This document shows positions 1 through 6,315 of a DNA stretch of 7,674 nucleotides, piece by piece. The translations under genes and the position numbers were made by a program. The notes beneath the pieces are model-generated. The model was not told where the DNA came from and searched no databases. It was given only the letters and a program-made list of their open reading frames with translations. Position 1 is the first letter of the stretch, and each line of letters starts with the position of its first letter. Source of the stretch: JBFKOL01 sp041628815 (lineage in GTDB: Bacteria > Bacteroidota > Bacteroidia > Chitinophagales > Saprospiraceae); contig JBFKOL010000201.1 in NCBI GenBank assembly GCA_041628815.1, positions 1 to 7,674 of the forward strand, in the 5' to 3' direction.

Positions 1-77
1 GGTTGTCCGGTTGTCCGGTTGTCCGGTTGTCCGGTTGTCCGGTTGTCCGGTTGTCCGGTTGTCCGGTTGTCCGGTTG
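1..77. repeat. 8-base tandem array (GGTTGTCC), cut by window edge
   Basis: Nine perfect copies of GGTTGTCC followed by GGTTG. The array begins at the first base, so its true length is unknown. It ends in GGTTGCGG, which matches the heptamer seen at 1508-1556. On the minus strand the unit reads GGACAACC, which differs by one inserted G from the CGACAAC/C units inside the array at 2115-2240. All visible copies are identical, which suggests recent expansion. No coding role is apparent. Confidence 0.97.
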
Positions 78-221
78 CGGATTAAGGTATTAATGCTCCA
101 GTTGTAATCCCAAATCTTCTTTTATCATTTTTAATTTTCCCTCATGCCCTTTAGGGCCAGGGCGTTCGTTGAGGAATGGCTAGATACTGATTTCTTGTTA
201 TCGGAGCAAAGCGTAGATCCC

Positions 222-270
222 CAGACGGGCAGGCCCCAGACGGGCAGGCCGCAGACGGGCAGGCCGCAGA
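222..270. repeat. 15-base tandem array (CAGACGGGCAGGCCS)
   Basis: Three copies of a 15-base unit, CAGACGGGCAGGCC followed by C, G and G in turn, plus a 4-base partial copy (CAGA, 267-270). The unit is GC-rich, unlike the surrounding sequence. Because 15 is a multiple of three, the array translates as a pentapeptide repeat on either strand (PQTGR on plus, CGLPV/WGLPV on minus), but no real gene can be argued from this. Confidence 0.93.
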
Positions 271-278
271 AGTGCGGG

Positions 279-344
279 GCAAGTGCAAGTTCAAGTTCAA
301 GTGCAAGTGCAAGTGCAAGTGCAAGTGCAAGTGCAAGTGCAAGT
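279..344. repeat. 6-base tandem array (GCAAGT/TCAAGT)
   Basis: Eleven copies of a hexamer: GCAAGT x2, TCAAGT x2, then GCAAGT x7, followed by TCAGGA, which looks like a decayed unit. It begins 8 bases after the 15-base array, so two unrelated arrays are almost abutting. The period is a multiple of three, which keeps both strands open. No promoter element or gene start is seen that would make it a translated repeat. Confidence 0.95.
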
Positions 345-506
345 TCAGGATTGAAGACCGTAAGGGTCAAACACACAAACAAAAAGCTTTGGCGATCCAA
401 AAGATTTTGATTTCACAAAGACCCATTTATTGAGATATGTCGCACCAGGACGAGAATCCTTTCATATGATTTTCATAAGTTCCGGTGTGGAAACTAACGA
501 TTCGCA

Positions 507-1280
507 CTAATTCTCAACAGCTTCCCGCAGTCTTTCTTCCAACTTCTTAGCCGTCTCGAGAAGTCTCCCGATAAGAAACCGTTCGTCCCCATTCAACGTT
601 AGTTTTTGAAGTACCTCAGATTCCAGTCGCTCGTTATCCAGCACTTTCTGGACCATTCTTTTGGCTTCCTCCTTATTGCCATAAAAATCTTCTAATCCGC
701 CAAATTTCAATTTGGTCTGATCGTAAAAATTGAGCCCAAATTCGGTGACGTCTTTCATCCCATTGACCAGATCCCGTAATATCATTTCCTGATAATACTT
801 GACTTGATCCACTTCGGTATAATACGAAGACAACACTGCACGGAGCGCAAAATCAGAAAGAATATTTGAGTTTCCACTCGAGACGAGATCCTGGAATGTG
901 GAGCCGTTGGATTGGAATACCTGGACATATCCGAGATAGGAGACCTCGGCCAGAAATCGAAGATTGGGATCGTCATAGTAATACGGGTTTCCTTGAAGAT
1001 CAAAGGTCGTGGTGTCCGTGGTTGGAATGGGGTATCCGGCCTTCCACGATCGCAAAGCGCTTTTGAGCGGGATAGAAGAACGCCTCCGGGTAAGCTCGAG
1101 GTTGTTTTCCATGGCGCGGATATCGGATTGAACATCCAATAACAGGGCGACTAAATATTCTTCCTCCAAAAGCCTGTCCTTTCGATCTTCGTTCCAGTTG
1201 TTGATACGCAACGCCAACAGGATGCCCGCTATGATAAGGACAAACTCAATCAGGTGATTTTTCCAATCTATCTCTTTCAC
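507..1280 (-). CDS. Membrane-anchored DUF6090-type protein (divergent member)
   Basis: 257 residues with a GTG start (CAC at 1278-1280). An in-frame TAA lies four codons upstream and the next Met comes after the membrane helix, so GTG is the only sensible start. Residues 1-9 (MKEIDWKNH) are followed by one hydrophobic helix at about 10-27 running into LLALRINNWNEDRKDR, the signature shared with the plus-strand cluster at 4781-7674. The remaining 220 residues are mostly predicted helical and charged. Block STFQDLVSSG...L..Y at about 127-153 aligns with the second conserved block of the cluster genes. It lacks the 20-residue MLTFLRKIR leader, so it belongs to a separate branch. It stands alone, with no operon partner. 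The molecular function is unknown; the family name is from memory of the motif. Confidence 0.8.
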   Translation of the reverse strand: MKEIDWKNHLIEFVLIIAGILLALRINNWNEDRKDRLLEEEYLVALLLDVQSDIRAMENNLELTRRRSSIPLKSALRSWKAGYPIPTTDTTTFDLQGNPYYYDDPNLRFLAEVSYLGYVQVFQSNGSTFQDLVSSGNSNILSDFALRAVLSSYYTEVDQVKYYQEMILRDLVNGMKDVTEFGLNFYDQTKLKFGGLEDFYGNKEEAKRMVQKVLDNERLESEVLQKLTLNGDERFLIGRLLETAKKLEERLREAVEN

Positions 1281-1507
1281 AATTTGTGATTATTACTGTC
1301 CCATTAAATCTCAAATGACCCTATTTTGGAGGTATAAGTAACTGATAATCAGCGTTCCTTGAAAAGGCATATAAAGTAAACACATTCATCCTTAATTCAA
1401 TCCGGTTTATTGACAGATTCGCATGAATTTCAATGAATTTATTATAGATATCTCGATTTCCCAAGAATGTACTGGTCTGTTATCGATGAAGGATAGGAGT
1501 AAACATG
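1281..1507. other. Intergenic region between divergent genes
   Basis: This AT-rich stretch lies between the start of the minus-strand gene at 1280 and the heptamer array at 1508. It must contain the promoter of the minus-strand gene, but I could not find a convincing Bacteroidota-type element (TAnnTTTG with an upstream TTG) at proper spacing. No short gene is seen. Confidence 0.5.
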
Positions 1508-1556
1508 GGGTTGTGGGTTGCGGGTTGCGGGTTGCGGGTTGCGGGTTGCGGGTTGC
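1508..1556. repeat. Left heptamer array (GGGTTGC x7)
   Basis: One GGGTTGT unit followed by six identical GGGTTGC units. It lies 122 bases upstream of the ATG of the four-helix-bundle gene. Its reverse complement (GCAACCC) is the same repeat family as the array downstream of that gene at 2115-2240. The 13-base string GCAACCCGCAACC at 2118-2130 is a perfect complement of two units of this array. The pair therefore forms an inverted flank around the gene. Confidence 0.95.
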
Positions 1557-1678
1557 GTAAGTTGTTGCTTATTGATAGGTCTACGAAGAATCGGACATAA
1601 ATTGACAAAACAAGACGGATTATCTCAGTATCCGACAATCATCGATTGGATCATTTAAGATTTGCGAAATTAAGATCG

Positions 1679-2050
1679 ATGAAATCCTATAAAGATTTAG
1701 AAGTATACCAATTGGCCTACGACCTGTGTGTCGAAGTACACAGAATGAGTCTTAGTTTGCCAAAGTATGAACTTTATGAGATGGGCAGTCAGATTCGCAG
1801 GTCATCCAAAAGTGTATTGTTTAATCTGGTTGAGGGCTTTGGAAGGAAAAAGTATAAAAAGGAGTTCATCCGGTTTTTGACTTTTGCGCATGCCTCGAAT
1901 GACGAGGTAATTTGTCAATTGAGGTTAATTTCAGACCTCCATATTCACGACAAATCAATAGATTGCTTACTTCACTCTTATGATCAGTTGGGAAAGAAGA
2001 TCTATGCATTCATGCGCTATGTGGAACGAGAATGGCGCTCTAAGTCTTAA
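1679..2050 (+). CDS. Four-helix-bundle protein (S23/Avd-like family)
   Basis: 123 residues from the ATG at 1679. A TTG 33 bases upstream (1646) would add 11 residues, but family members normally begin near (M)xSYKDLEVYQ, so the ATG is preferred. Hallmarks are YKDLEVYQLAYDL (about 4-16), the central GSQIRRSSKSVLFNLVEGFGRK (about 36-57, matching the family's QIRRA..SIP.NIAEGFGR pattern) and KKEFIRFLTFAHAS (about 60-73), then two further amphipathic helices. Relatives are encoded inside intervening sequences of 23S rRNA genes in spirochaetes and Coxiella, and the related Avd protein works with reverse transcriptase in diversity-generating retroelements. Neither an rRNA nor a reverse transcriptase is present here. 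The protein probably oligomerises and binds nucleic acid, which is inference from basic surface residues and relatives. Heptamer arrays in opposite orientation flank the gene. Confidence 0.9.
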   Translation: MKSYKDLEVYQLAYDLCVEVHRMSLSLPKYELYEMGSQIRRSSKSVLFNLVEGFGRKKYKKEFIRFLTFAHASNDEVICQLRLISDLHIHDKSIDCLLHSYDQLGKKIYAFMRYVEREWRSKS

Positions 2051-2114
2051 CACTGAAAAATTGAGAAGGAAGGTTGGGTTGTAAATATCTTTTGTTCTGA
2101 GTTAGTGCCCGAAC

Positions 2115-2240
2115 CGGCAACCCGCAACCGGCAACCGACAACCGACAACCGACAACTGACAACTGGCAACCGGCAACCGGCAACTGGCAACCGGCAACCG
2201 GCAACCGGCAACTGGCAACCGGCAACTGGCAACCGGCAAT
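2115..2240. repeat. Right heptamer array (YGRCAAC x18)
   Basis: Eighteen 7-base units without a single indel. The order is CGGCAAC, CCGCAAC, CGGCAAC, three CGACAAC, TGACAAC, TGGCAAC, then a mix of CGGCAAC and TGGCAAC with a recurring C-C-T pattern, ending in CGGCAAT. Variants occur in runs, which indicates local block duplication. The array fills the gap between the convergent four-helix-bundle gene (stop 2050) and the oxidoreductase gene (stop 2293). It is related to the left array at 1508-1556 in inverted orientation. Open frames through it (xLPVAGC-type repeats on minus) are artefacts. Confidence 0.96.
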
Positions 2241-2292
2241 CAAATTCTCACTTGTATTCCAAAATAAATTTTCTTTAAAGGCCATATTAACT

Positions 2293-3756
2293 TCACATCT
2301 CCCAACCCTTCCGGTAGGTCCTTCCGACAAACTGGTTGGCCTCCTCAAGGTTGGTAATCCGCATGGTCTCCCCATCCCAAAGAAGTTTGCGACGACCAAA
2401 GAATTGCATATTGCCATCCTTGTCCTCACGACGCAACATATAGCTCCGGATCGCGAGATTGCCCATGAGCACTGTTTCGGTCATCGGTCCGGCATAGTCA
2501 AAAGAAGAAGTCAGCGCCTTGTGTTCGGGACTGTCAAATCCCGCCTTGCAGGCGTCCACCCATTTGCGTTGATGGCCGTATTCGGGTTCTTCATTTTCCT
2601 CCACTTCAGGACCAAATTCCTGGGTCCCGTCGTTCAAGTACAGTTTGGGCATCAGCGGCGAACTGTCATTGATATTGGTCGAAATGACCCCATTTTCACC
2701 GATGATCAACACACCATTCTGGCTGAGGTGGCCTCCTATATCATGATCGGCAGGGATGACAGCCGGGTGTGAGGGGCGTATACCGCCGTCACTCCATGTC
2801 ATTTCGATGGGCGCCTTACTCTTCTCCGTGGCGTCAAAATGAAGCGTTATAAACGACGATGCGGGACATCCTTCCGGGTAATAATCCGGGGTCCACATCC
2901 TGGTGAAGATGGTGCCGACACTGCATTCCGCATCCGTGGGATAGTGCAGTCCGAGGGTCCTGAATGGAATATCGATCAGGTGGCAACCCACATCTCCCAG
3001 GGCACCGGTGCCATAGTCCCACCATCCCCGCCAGTTGAATGGATGGAGATTGGGGATGAAGGGCCTGGCCGGAGCCGGTCCTAGCCACAGATCCCAGTCC
3101 AGGTTGTCGGGCTTCAGGCTGTCGTCAGGTGTGGGCATGGCAATTCCCTGTGGCCAGACCGGCCTGTTGGTCCATACCTGCACCTTGGATATGGCCCCCA
3201 GCACCCCGGAATCCACCCACTCCTGGACCATGCCCAACAATGGGTTCGATGCTCCCTGGTTGCCCATCTGTGTGACAATCTTATTTTCACGAGCCAATTC
3301 AGTCAGCAGCCTGGCTTCACGAATGTTGTGCGTCATGGGCTTTTGTACATATACATGGATCCCTCTCTTCATGGCAAACGAGGCCGCCGGCCCATGTACA
3401 TGATCAGGGGTTGAGATGGTGACTGCATCGATGTCTTTCTCATTATCCAACATTTCGCGATAATCACTGTACAAGTTGGCCTCGGGGAATGCTTCTACCG
3501 AAGCCGCGGCACGGGACATATCCACATCACACAGGGCAATCACCTTTTCGCGCCCGTGGACCGAAGCGTTGAGAATATCGCTGCGGCCTTTCCCGCCTGC
3601 ACCGATGGCCGCAAGAACAAGCTGATCACTGGGAGGCGTATATCCGGCTCCGCCCAATACATGTCGGGGCACAATGAAAAACGAGGAAGCAACGATGCCT
3701 TGTTTGACAAAGGTCCGTCTTGAAGTAGTTGATTTATTTGATTTTTTTTCTGCCAT
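2293..3756 (-). CDS. Tat-exported Gfo/Idh/MocA family oxidoreductase
   Basis: 487 residues, ATG at 3754-3756. The N-terminus carries a twin-arginine signal, SRRTFVKQG with R13-R14, and a short hydrophobic stretch to about residue 36, implying folded export to the periplasm with bound cofactor. The NAD(P)-binding Rossmann domain shows GAGGKG (52-57), CDVD (76-79), STPDHVH (115-121) and QKP (138-140), where the family more often has EKP; K139 is the expected catalytic lysine. The C-terminal substrate domain includes WDLWLGPAP (221-229) and GDVGCHLID (254-262) with the usual Asp255/His259 pair. Members oxidise, reduce or rearrange sugars or polyols; some Tat-signal relatives are NAD-dependent glycosidases (GH109). 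The substrate cannot be read here. It is a single gene, convergent with the four-helix-bundle gene, and visibly more G+C-rich than the DUF6090-type cluster. Confidence 0.93.
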   Translation of the reverse strand: MAEKKSNKSTTSRRTFVKQGIVASSFFIVPRHVLGGAGYTPPSDQLVLAAIGAGGKGRSDILNASVHGREKVIALCDVDMSRAAASVEAFPEANLYSDYREMLDNEKDIDAVTISTPDHVHGPAASFAMKRGIHVYVQKPMTHNIREARLLTELARENKIVTQMGNQGASNPLLGMVQEWVDSGVLGAISKVQVWTNRPVWPQGIAMPTPDDSLKPDNLDWDLWLGPAPARPFIPNLHPFNWRGWWDYGTGALGDVGCHLIDIPFRTLGLHYPTDAECSVGTIFTRMWTPDYYPEGCPASSFITLHFDATEKSKAPIEMTWSDGGIRPSHPAVIPADHDIGGHLSQNGVLIIGENGVISTNINDSSPLMPKLYLNDGTQEFGPEVEENEEPEYGHQRKWVDACKAGFDSPEHKALTSSFDYAGPMTETVLMGNLAIRSYMLRREDKDGNMQFFGRRKLLWDGETMRITNLEEANQFVGRTYRKGWEM

Positions 3757-4271
3757 ATCGATGAAAGCTTAAACGCCTAAATTATGGAAAAGAAGGGCTT
3801 CTGCCACCTGTACAGCAACAAATAACTGTATCTCGCAGACTTTGTGGGTCAATAAGTCGAGATGAAAATCTACTTGTTAAAGATTGGAGGTTGAATCCTG
3901 ATTCACAGCAATTTATCTATGCAACAAATTTTTTTACATATCGCAAGCAAAATCTGCAGGATATAGAAAGGCAATGTTCCCTAAAAAGTCGCAGGTCAAA
4001 AGAACTCAAATCTGAATTAAAAATGCACCTTAAAAAATAAAGCCCTCGGAACTCAGGCAGACCGGATCGATTTGAGGATACATCGGCATCCTTTGCTTCC
4101 TCCATATCAAGAGTTTGTTTCCTCCGGCAAACTGAATATGATACGACAAGAAGTTCTAAAATCTCAACTGACGATATACGCGAATAGATTCCGAAACTAC
4201 TTTGAAAGGCATTCGTATTTGGATTCATGGGATTAGAACCAGGACTACAACAAACATTTGCGATCATACTT
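3757..4271. other. Gene-poor intergenic region
   Basis: This stretch lies upstream of the minus-strand oxidoreductase and should hold its promoter, but no element at good spacing was recognised. A minus-strand frame is open from 4267 to 3917, but its translation is rich in Ser, Cys, Arg and Leu, has no domain pattern and shows no codon preference, so I do not call it. Degraded coding sequence related to the remnant at 4312-4512 could lie in its right end, but I could not trace it. Confidence 0.5.
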
Positions 4272-4312
4272 CCCGGCTCTTATGATGCGATTCTTCGCAT
4301 AAAGTTATCGGG
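4272..4312. other. Imperfect 41-base hairpin
   Basis: Arms CCCG (4272-4275)/CGGG (4309-4312), CTT (4279-4281)/AAG (4302-4304) and ATGCGA (4285-4290)/TCGCAT (4295-4300) enclose the 4-base loop TTCT, with internal bulges. There is no T-run, so it is not a standard terminator. Its last base is the first base of the GTG that opens the frame at 4312. Role unknown. Confidence 0.4.
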
Positions 4313-4512
4313 TGAATAGTAAGGAACAAGTATCAATTTTTCAATTGAAGCATATGGGCTTGGATATGTCTGGTTACGTGTCTGACCCCAAATCACTGTA
4401 TCATCTCAACATCGTTGCAGATATTCATTGGAGTCTGGCCCGGGCCTATGAAGGCGATCTGGAGAATCTCCTTGGTCCGCTCATTAATTTGGTGCGAAAA
4501 GAGTTGGAGTGA
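4312..4512 (+). pseudogene. Probable C-terminal remnant of a DUF6090-type gene
   Basis: A 66-residue open frame with only a GTG as possible start and an in-frame TAA four codons upstream. From Asp-Pro to the end (42 residues) it can be laid on the last 41 residues of the protein at 4781-5563 with one gap. The shared features are DP at the beginning, Tyr at the 22nd position, and the tail L-I-x-L-V-x-x-E-L against I-V-x-I-I-x-x-E-M. SKEQVSIFQLK just before it resembles KKSQVQWMQLK. It lies on the same strand, 268 bases ahead of the first intact cluster gene. The simplest reading is a decayed leading member of the tandem family that has lost its membrane anchor. A short independent gene remains possible. 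Confidence 0.5.
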
Positions 4513-4579
4513 AGTTTGACCTTGGGTGTGTAATATGTGGGAAGTAAAATCTTCAAGTATTTAGATGAATTACATGGTG

Positions 4580-4609
4580 CTGACTCCCGACAAAATGTTG
4601 GGATGTCAG
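4580..4609. other. Strong hairpin with repeated CCCGACA motif
   Basis: Outer stem CTGAC (4580-4584)/GTCAG (4605-4609) and inner stem CCCGACA (4586-4592)/TGTTGGG (4596-4602, one G-T pair) with loop AAA. The CCCGACA motif recurs at 4634-4640. The hairpin lies between the remnant ending at 4512 and the cluster start at 4781. No T-run follows directly, so it may be a weak terminator, an RNA structure or an operator; the sequence alone does not decide. Confidence 0.55.
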
Positions 4610-4780
4610 TAGGAGAATAAGAATCTTTTAATTCCCGACATTAAATCAAATCAATGAGTCCAAATTAAACTCTCATTAGAGCCTGGTTGGTACATTCGGA
4701 TAAAGCATTAATCCCATCCATTTTCAGGAAACCAGAAGTCTTCCAAGGGATACTGGTGTAATTTTTGACATACTTGATGT

Positions 4781-5563
4781 GTGCTTACGTTCCTCAGGAA
4801 AATACGAAAGTCACTTATCGAGTCAGGATCGGCTCGAAAGTACCTGTTTTATGCCATTGGTGAGATAGCACTTGTGGTGATTGGGATATTAATAGCCTTG
4901 CAGATCAATAATTGGAATGAGTGGAGAAAGGATCAAAAAAGATTGAACGATCACTTCGAAGAATTAATAAGCGAGTTAAACAATGACAAAAAAAACCTAG
5001 AAAGAGCCATCGATCAGGTAAGAATCAGGCATGACCTGACTTTGGGGATATCTCAGTTTATAAATACCAATGAAACTAAAATTGATACAGCATTGCTTTT
5101 AGAAGCATTGATACGTGCAGAAAATTATGGTTTTTATAGCATTTCAAAGGCCGCTTATTCGAGTCTAATAAGTAGTGGGGATATCCAACTGATAAAAAAT
5201 TCACAACTCAAGAATTTACTAAGTATTTATCACGACAATACGAATTGGGACTGGACAGCACACAATGGAAACCTAAAGAATGCTATTGAACAATATTCGG
5301 CCTATGTCCATAAATTTTTACCCCCATTATTTCATAGAGACATTTGGATAAATCAATTCCCCCAACTGGGGGAAGAAAATTTTGGTTCATTTCATTCAGA
5401 TAAGAAATCCCAGGTGCAATGGATGCAACTGAAAGATGACCCGGATTTTGCTTCAATAGTCAGTAGATTAATCGCATATCGTGTTTTTCAAATATATTTC
5501 TACAAGAAGCAATCGGACACCATTCAGGAAATAGTTGCCATTATCGAATCTGAGATGCAATAA
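4781..5563 (+). CDS. Membrane-anchored DUF6090-type protein, cluster copy 1
   Basis: 260 residues. The start is the GTG at 4781, chosen because it gives MLTFLRKIRKSLIES, matching the ATG-started copies at 5572, 6316 and 7626. A nearby ATG at 4777 is in another, quickly closed frame. A basic leader (1-20) precedes one membrane helix at about 21-40, then QINNWNEWRK (41-50). The soluble part is largely helical, with likely coiled coil at about 55-85. The second conserved block runs YSSLISSGDIQLIKNSQL...IY (126-150). The C-terminal ~100 residues are specific to this copy. It is first of three genes in line, 8 bases before the next, probably co-transcribed. No enzyme motif is seen and the function is unknown. 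Confidence 0.85.
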   Translation: MLTFLRKIRKSLIESGSARKYLFYAIGEIALVVIGILIALQINNWNEWRKDQKRLNDHFEELISELNNDKKNLERAIDQVRIRHDLTLGISQFINTNETKIDTALLLEALIRAENYGFYSISKAAYSSLISSGDIQLIKNSQLKNLLSIYHDNTNWDWTAHNGNLKNAIEQYSAYVHKFLPPLFHRDIWINQFPQLGEENFGSFHSDKKSQVQWMQLKDDPDFASIVSRLIAYRVFQIYFYKKQSDTIQEIVAIIESEMQ

Positions 5564-5571
5564 ACCTAAAT

Positions 5572-6315
5572 ATGCTCACTTTCCTAAGAAAAATCCGCTG
5601 GTCGTTAATTGAATCAAATTCTGCACATAAGTACCTGGTATATGCCATAGGCGAAATTGCCCTGGTGGTCATCGGAATATTGATTGCTTTACAGATTAAT
5701 ACGTGGAATGAGTTTAGAAAGGACAGAAAAACCGAGCAATCCCTTTATCTCAATCTTATCGAGGTTTTAGAAAGCGATCTAAGTGAAATAGAACGTCTCA
5801 TGGATTTTGTTGACAATGGTATTAAGGCCCAAGAAGCAATTATAAAATCTTCCGTTACTGACATCGTGCAAAATCAATCAAAAGAACAAATAATTGACCT
5901 TTTAAACCGATTGAATCAAAGTGGGTACTCTTTTTTTCCCAATTATGGTCTTTATAATCAAATTACGAGCAATAATCAGATTGATTTAATTCGATCTACA
6001 AACTTACGTTTGAAAATCATCGAACTCTATGACAGGTCATATAAGAGATATGAACACATTGATCGAACCCTTGAAGAAAAACATCAATTTCATGTTTGGC
6101 CTGTAATTTCGAGTAAAATTGGTGTGGTGCAATTTGGAGATGAAATTCTGACTTACGAAATATGGAAAATGGATGACTTTGAGCGGCATTATGCAAACTT
6201 AAGAGAATCATGCCGAGATTTTTATACCATCACCCGCGATGCACACTTCACATTAGCGGAATGTAAATCTCAAATTATGGAAATTCTGGATTTGATAAAT
6301 ACGCAGATATCGTAA
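5572..6315 (+). CDS. Membrane-anchored DUF6090-type protein, cluster copy 2
   Basis: 247 residues, ATG start 8 bases after the stop of copy 1. Residues 1-50 match copies 1 and 3 closely (MLTFLRKIRWSLIES, membrane helix about 21-40, QINTWNEFRK). Thr replaces the second Asn in the INNWNE signature. Residues 55-110 are helical and acidic. The second conserved block is YNQITSNNQIDLIRSTNL...LY at 128-153, with Asn-Asn where copies 1 and 3 have a Gly-containing turn. The remainder cannot be aligned by eye to the neighbours. Its TAA is directly followed by the ATG of copy 3, so translation of the two is probably coupled. Function unknown. Confidence 0.86.
   Translation: MLTFLRKIRWSLIESNSAHKYLVYAIGEIALVVIGILIALQINTWNEFRKDRKTEQSLYLNLIEVLESDLSEIERLMDFVDNGIKAQEAIIKSSVTDIVQNQSKEQIIDLLNRLNQSGYSFFPNYGLYNQITSNNQIDLIRSTNLRLKIIELYDRSYKRYEHIDRTLEEKHQFHVWPVISSKIGVVQFGDEILTYEIWKMDDFERHYANLRESCRDFYTITRDAHFTLAECKSQIMEILDLINTQIS

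Larger units (their letters stand above)
78..506. other. Gene-free, repeat-rich intergenic region
   Basis: No convincing gene is present. Both strands are open across the arrays at 222-344, but only because neither repeat unit contains a stop. The resulting proteins are low-complexity (alternating Ala-Ser on plus, Ala-Leu on minus) and resemble no family I know. A 5-base inverted repeat GCCCT/AGGGC with a 2-base spacer lies at 146-157, with T-rich sequence on its left side (120-139). Positions 345-506 hold nothing recognisable; they form the 3' flank of the minus-strand gene ending at 507. Confidence 0.6.

Noticed and set aside
131..410. Overlapping open frames on both strands through the 15-base and 6-base arrays
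   Set aside because: Both are open only because the repeat units lack stops; the products are low-complexity, and the two frames occupy the same bases on opposite strands without any family match.
1602..1626. TTGACA as a -35 element before the four-helix-bundle gene
   Set aside because: No matching -10 at 17 bases, and Bacteroidota do not normally use this promoter type.
1679..2050. Intervening sequence inside a 23S rRNA gene
   Set aside because: Flanks are tandem arrays and protein-coding genes; no rRNA sequence was recognised on either side.
1508..2240. CRISPR array
   Set aside because: The repeats are 7 bases long and directly adjacent with no spacers, and no cas gene is present.
1508..2240. 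Diversity-generating retroelement, suggested by the Avd-like protein
   Set aside because: No reverse transcriptase and no template/variable repeat pair is visible in the window.
2040..2429. Minus-strand frames through the right heptamer array (LPVAGC-type repeats)
   Set aside because: Translation of a stop-free tandem array; part overlaps the oxidoreductase gene in another frame.
3917..4267. 116-residue minus-strand frame
   Set aside because: Composition rich in Ser, Cys, Arg and Leu, no domain pattern and no partner; looks like chance.
4759..4767. Bacteroidota-type -7 promoter element (TAATTTTTG) before cluster copy 1
   Set aside because: One base longer than the TAnnTTTG consensus, no upstream TTG at proper spacing, and only 13 bases from the start codon.
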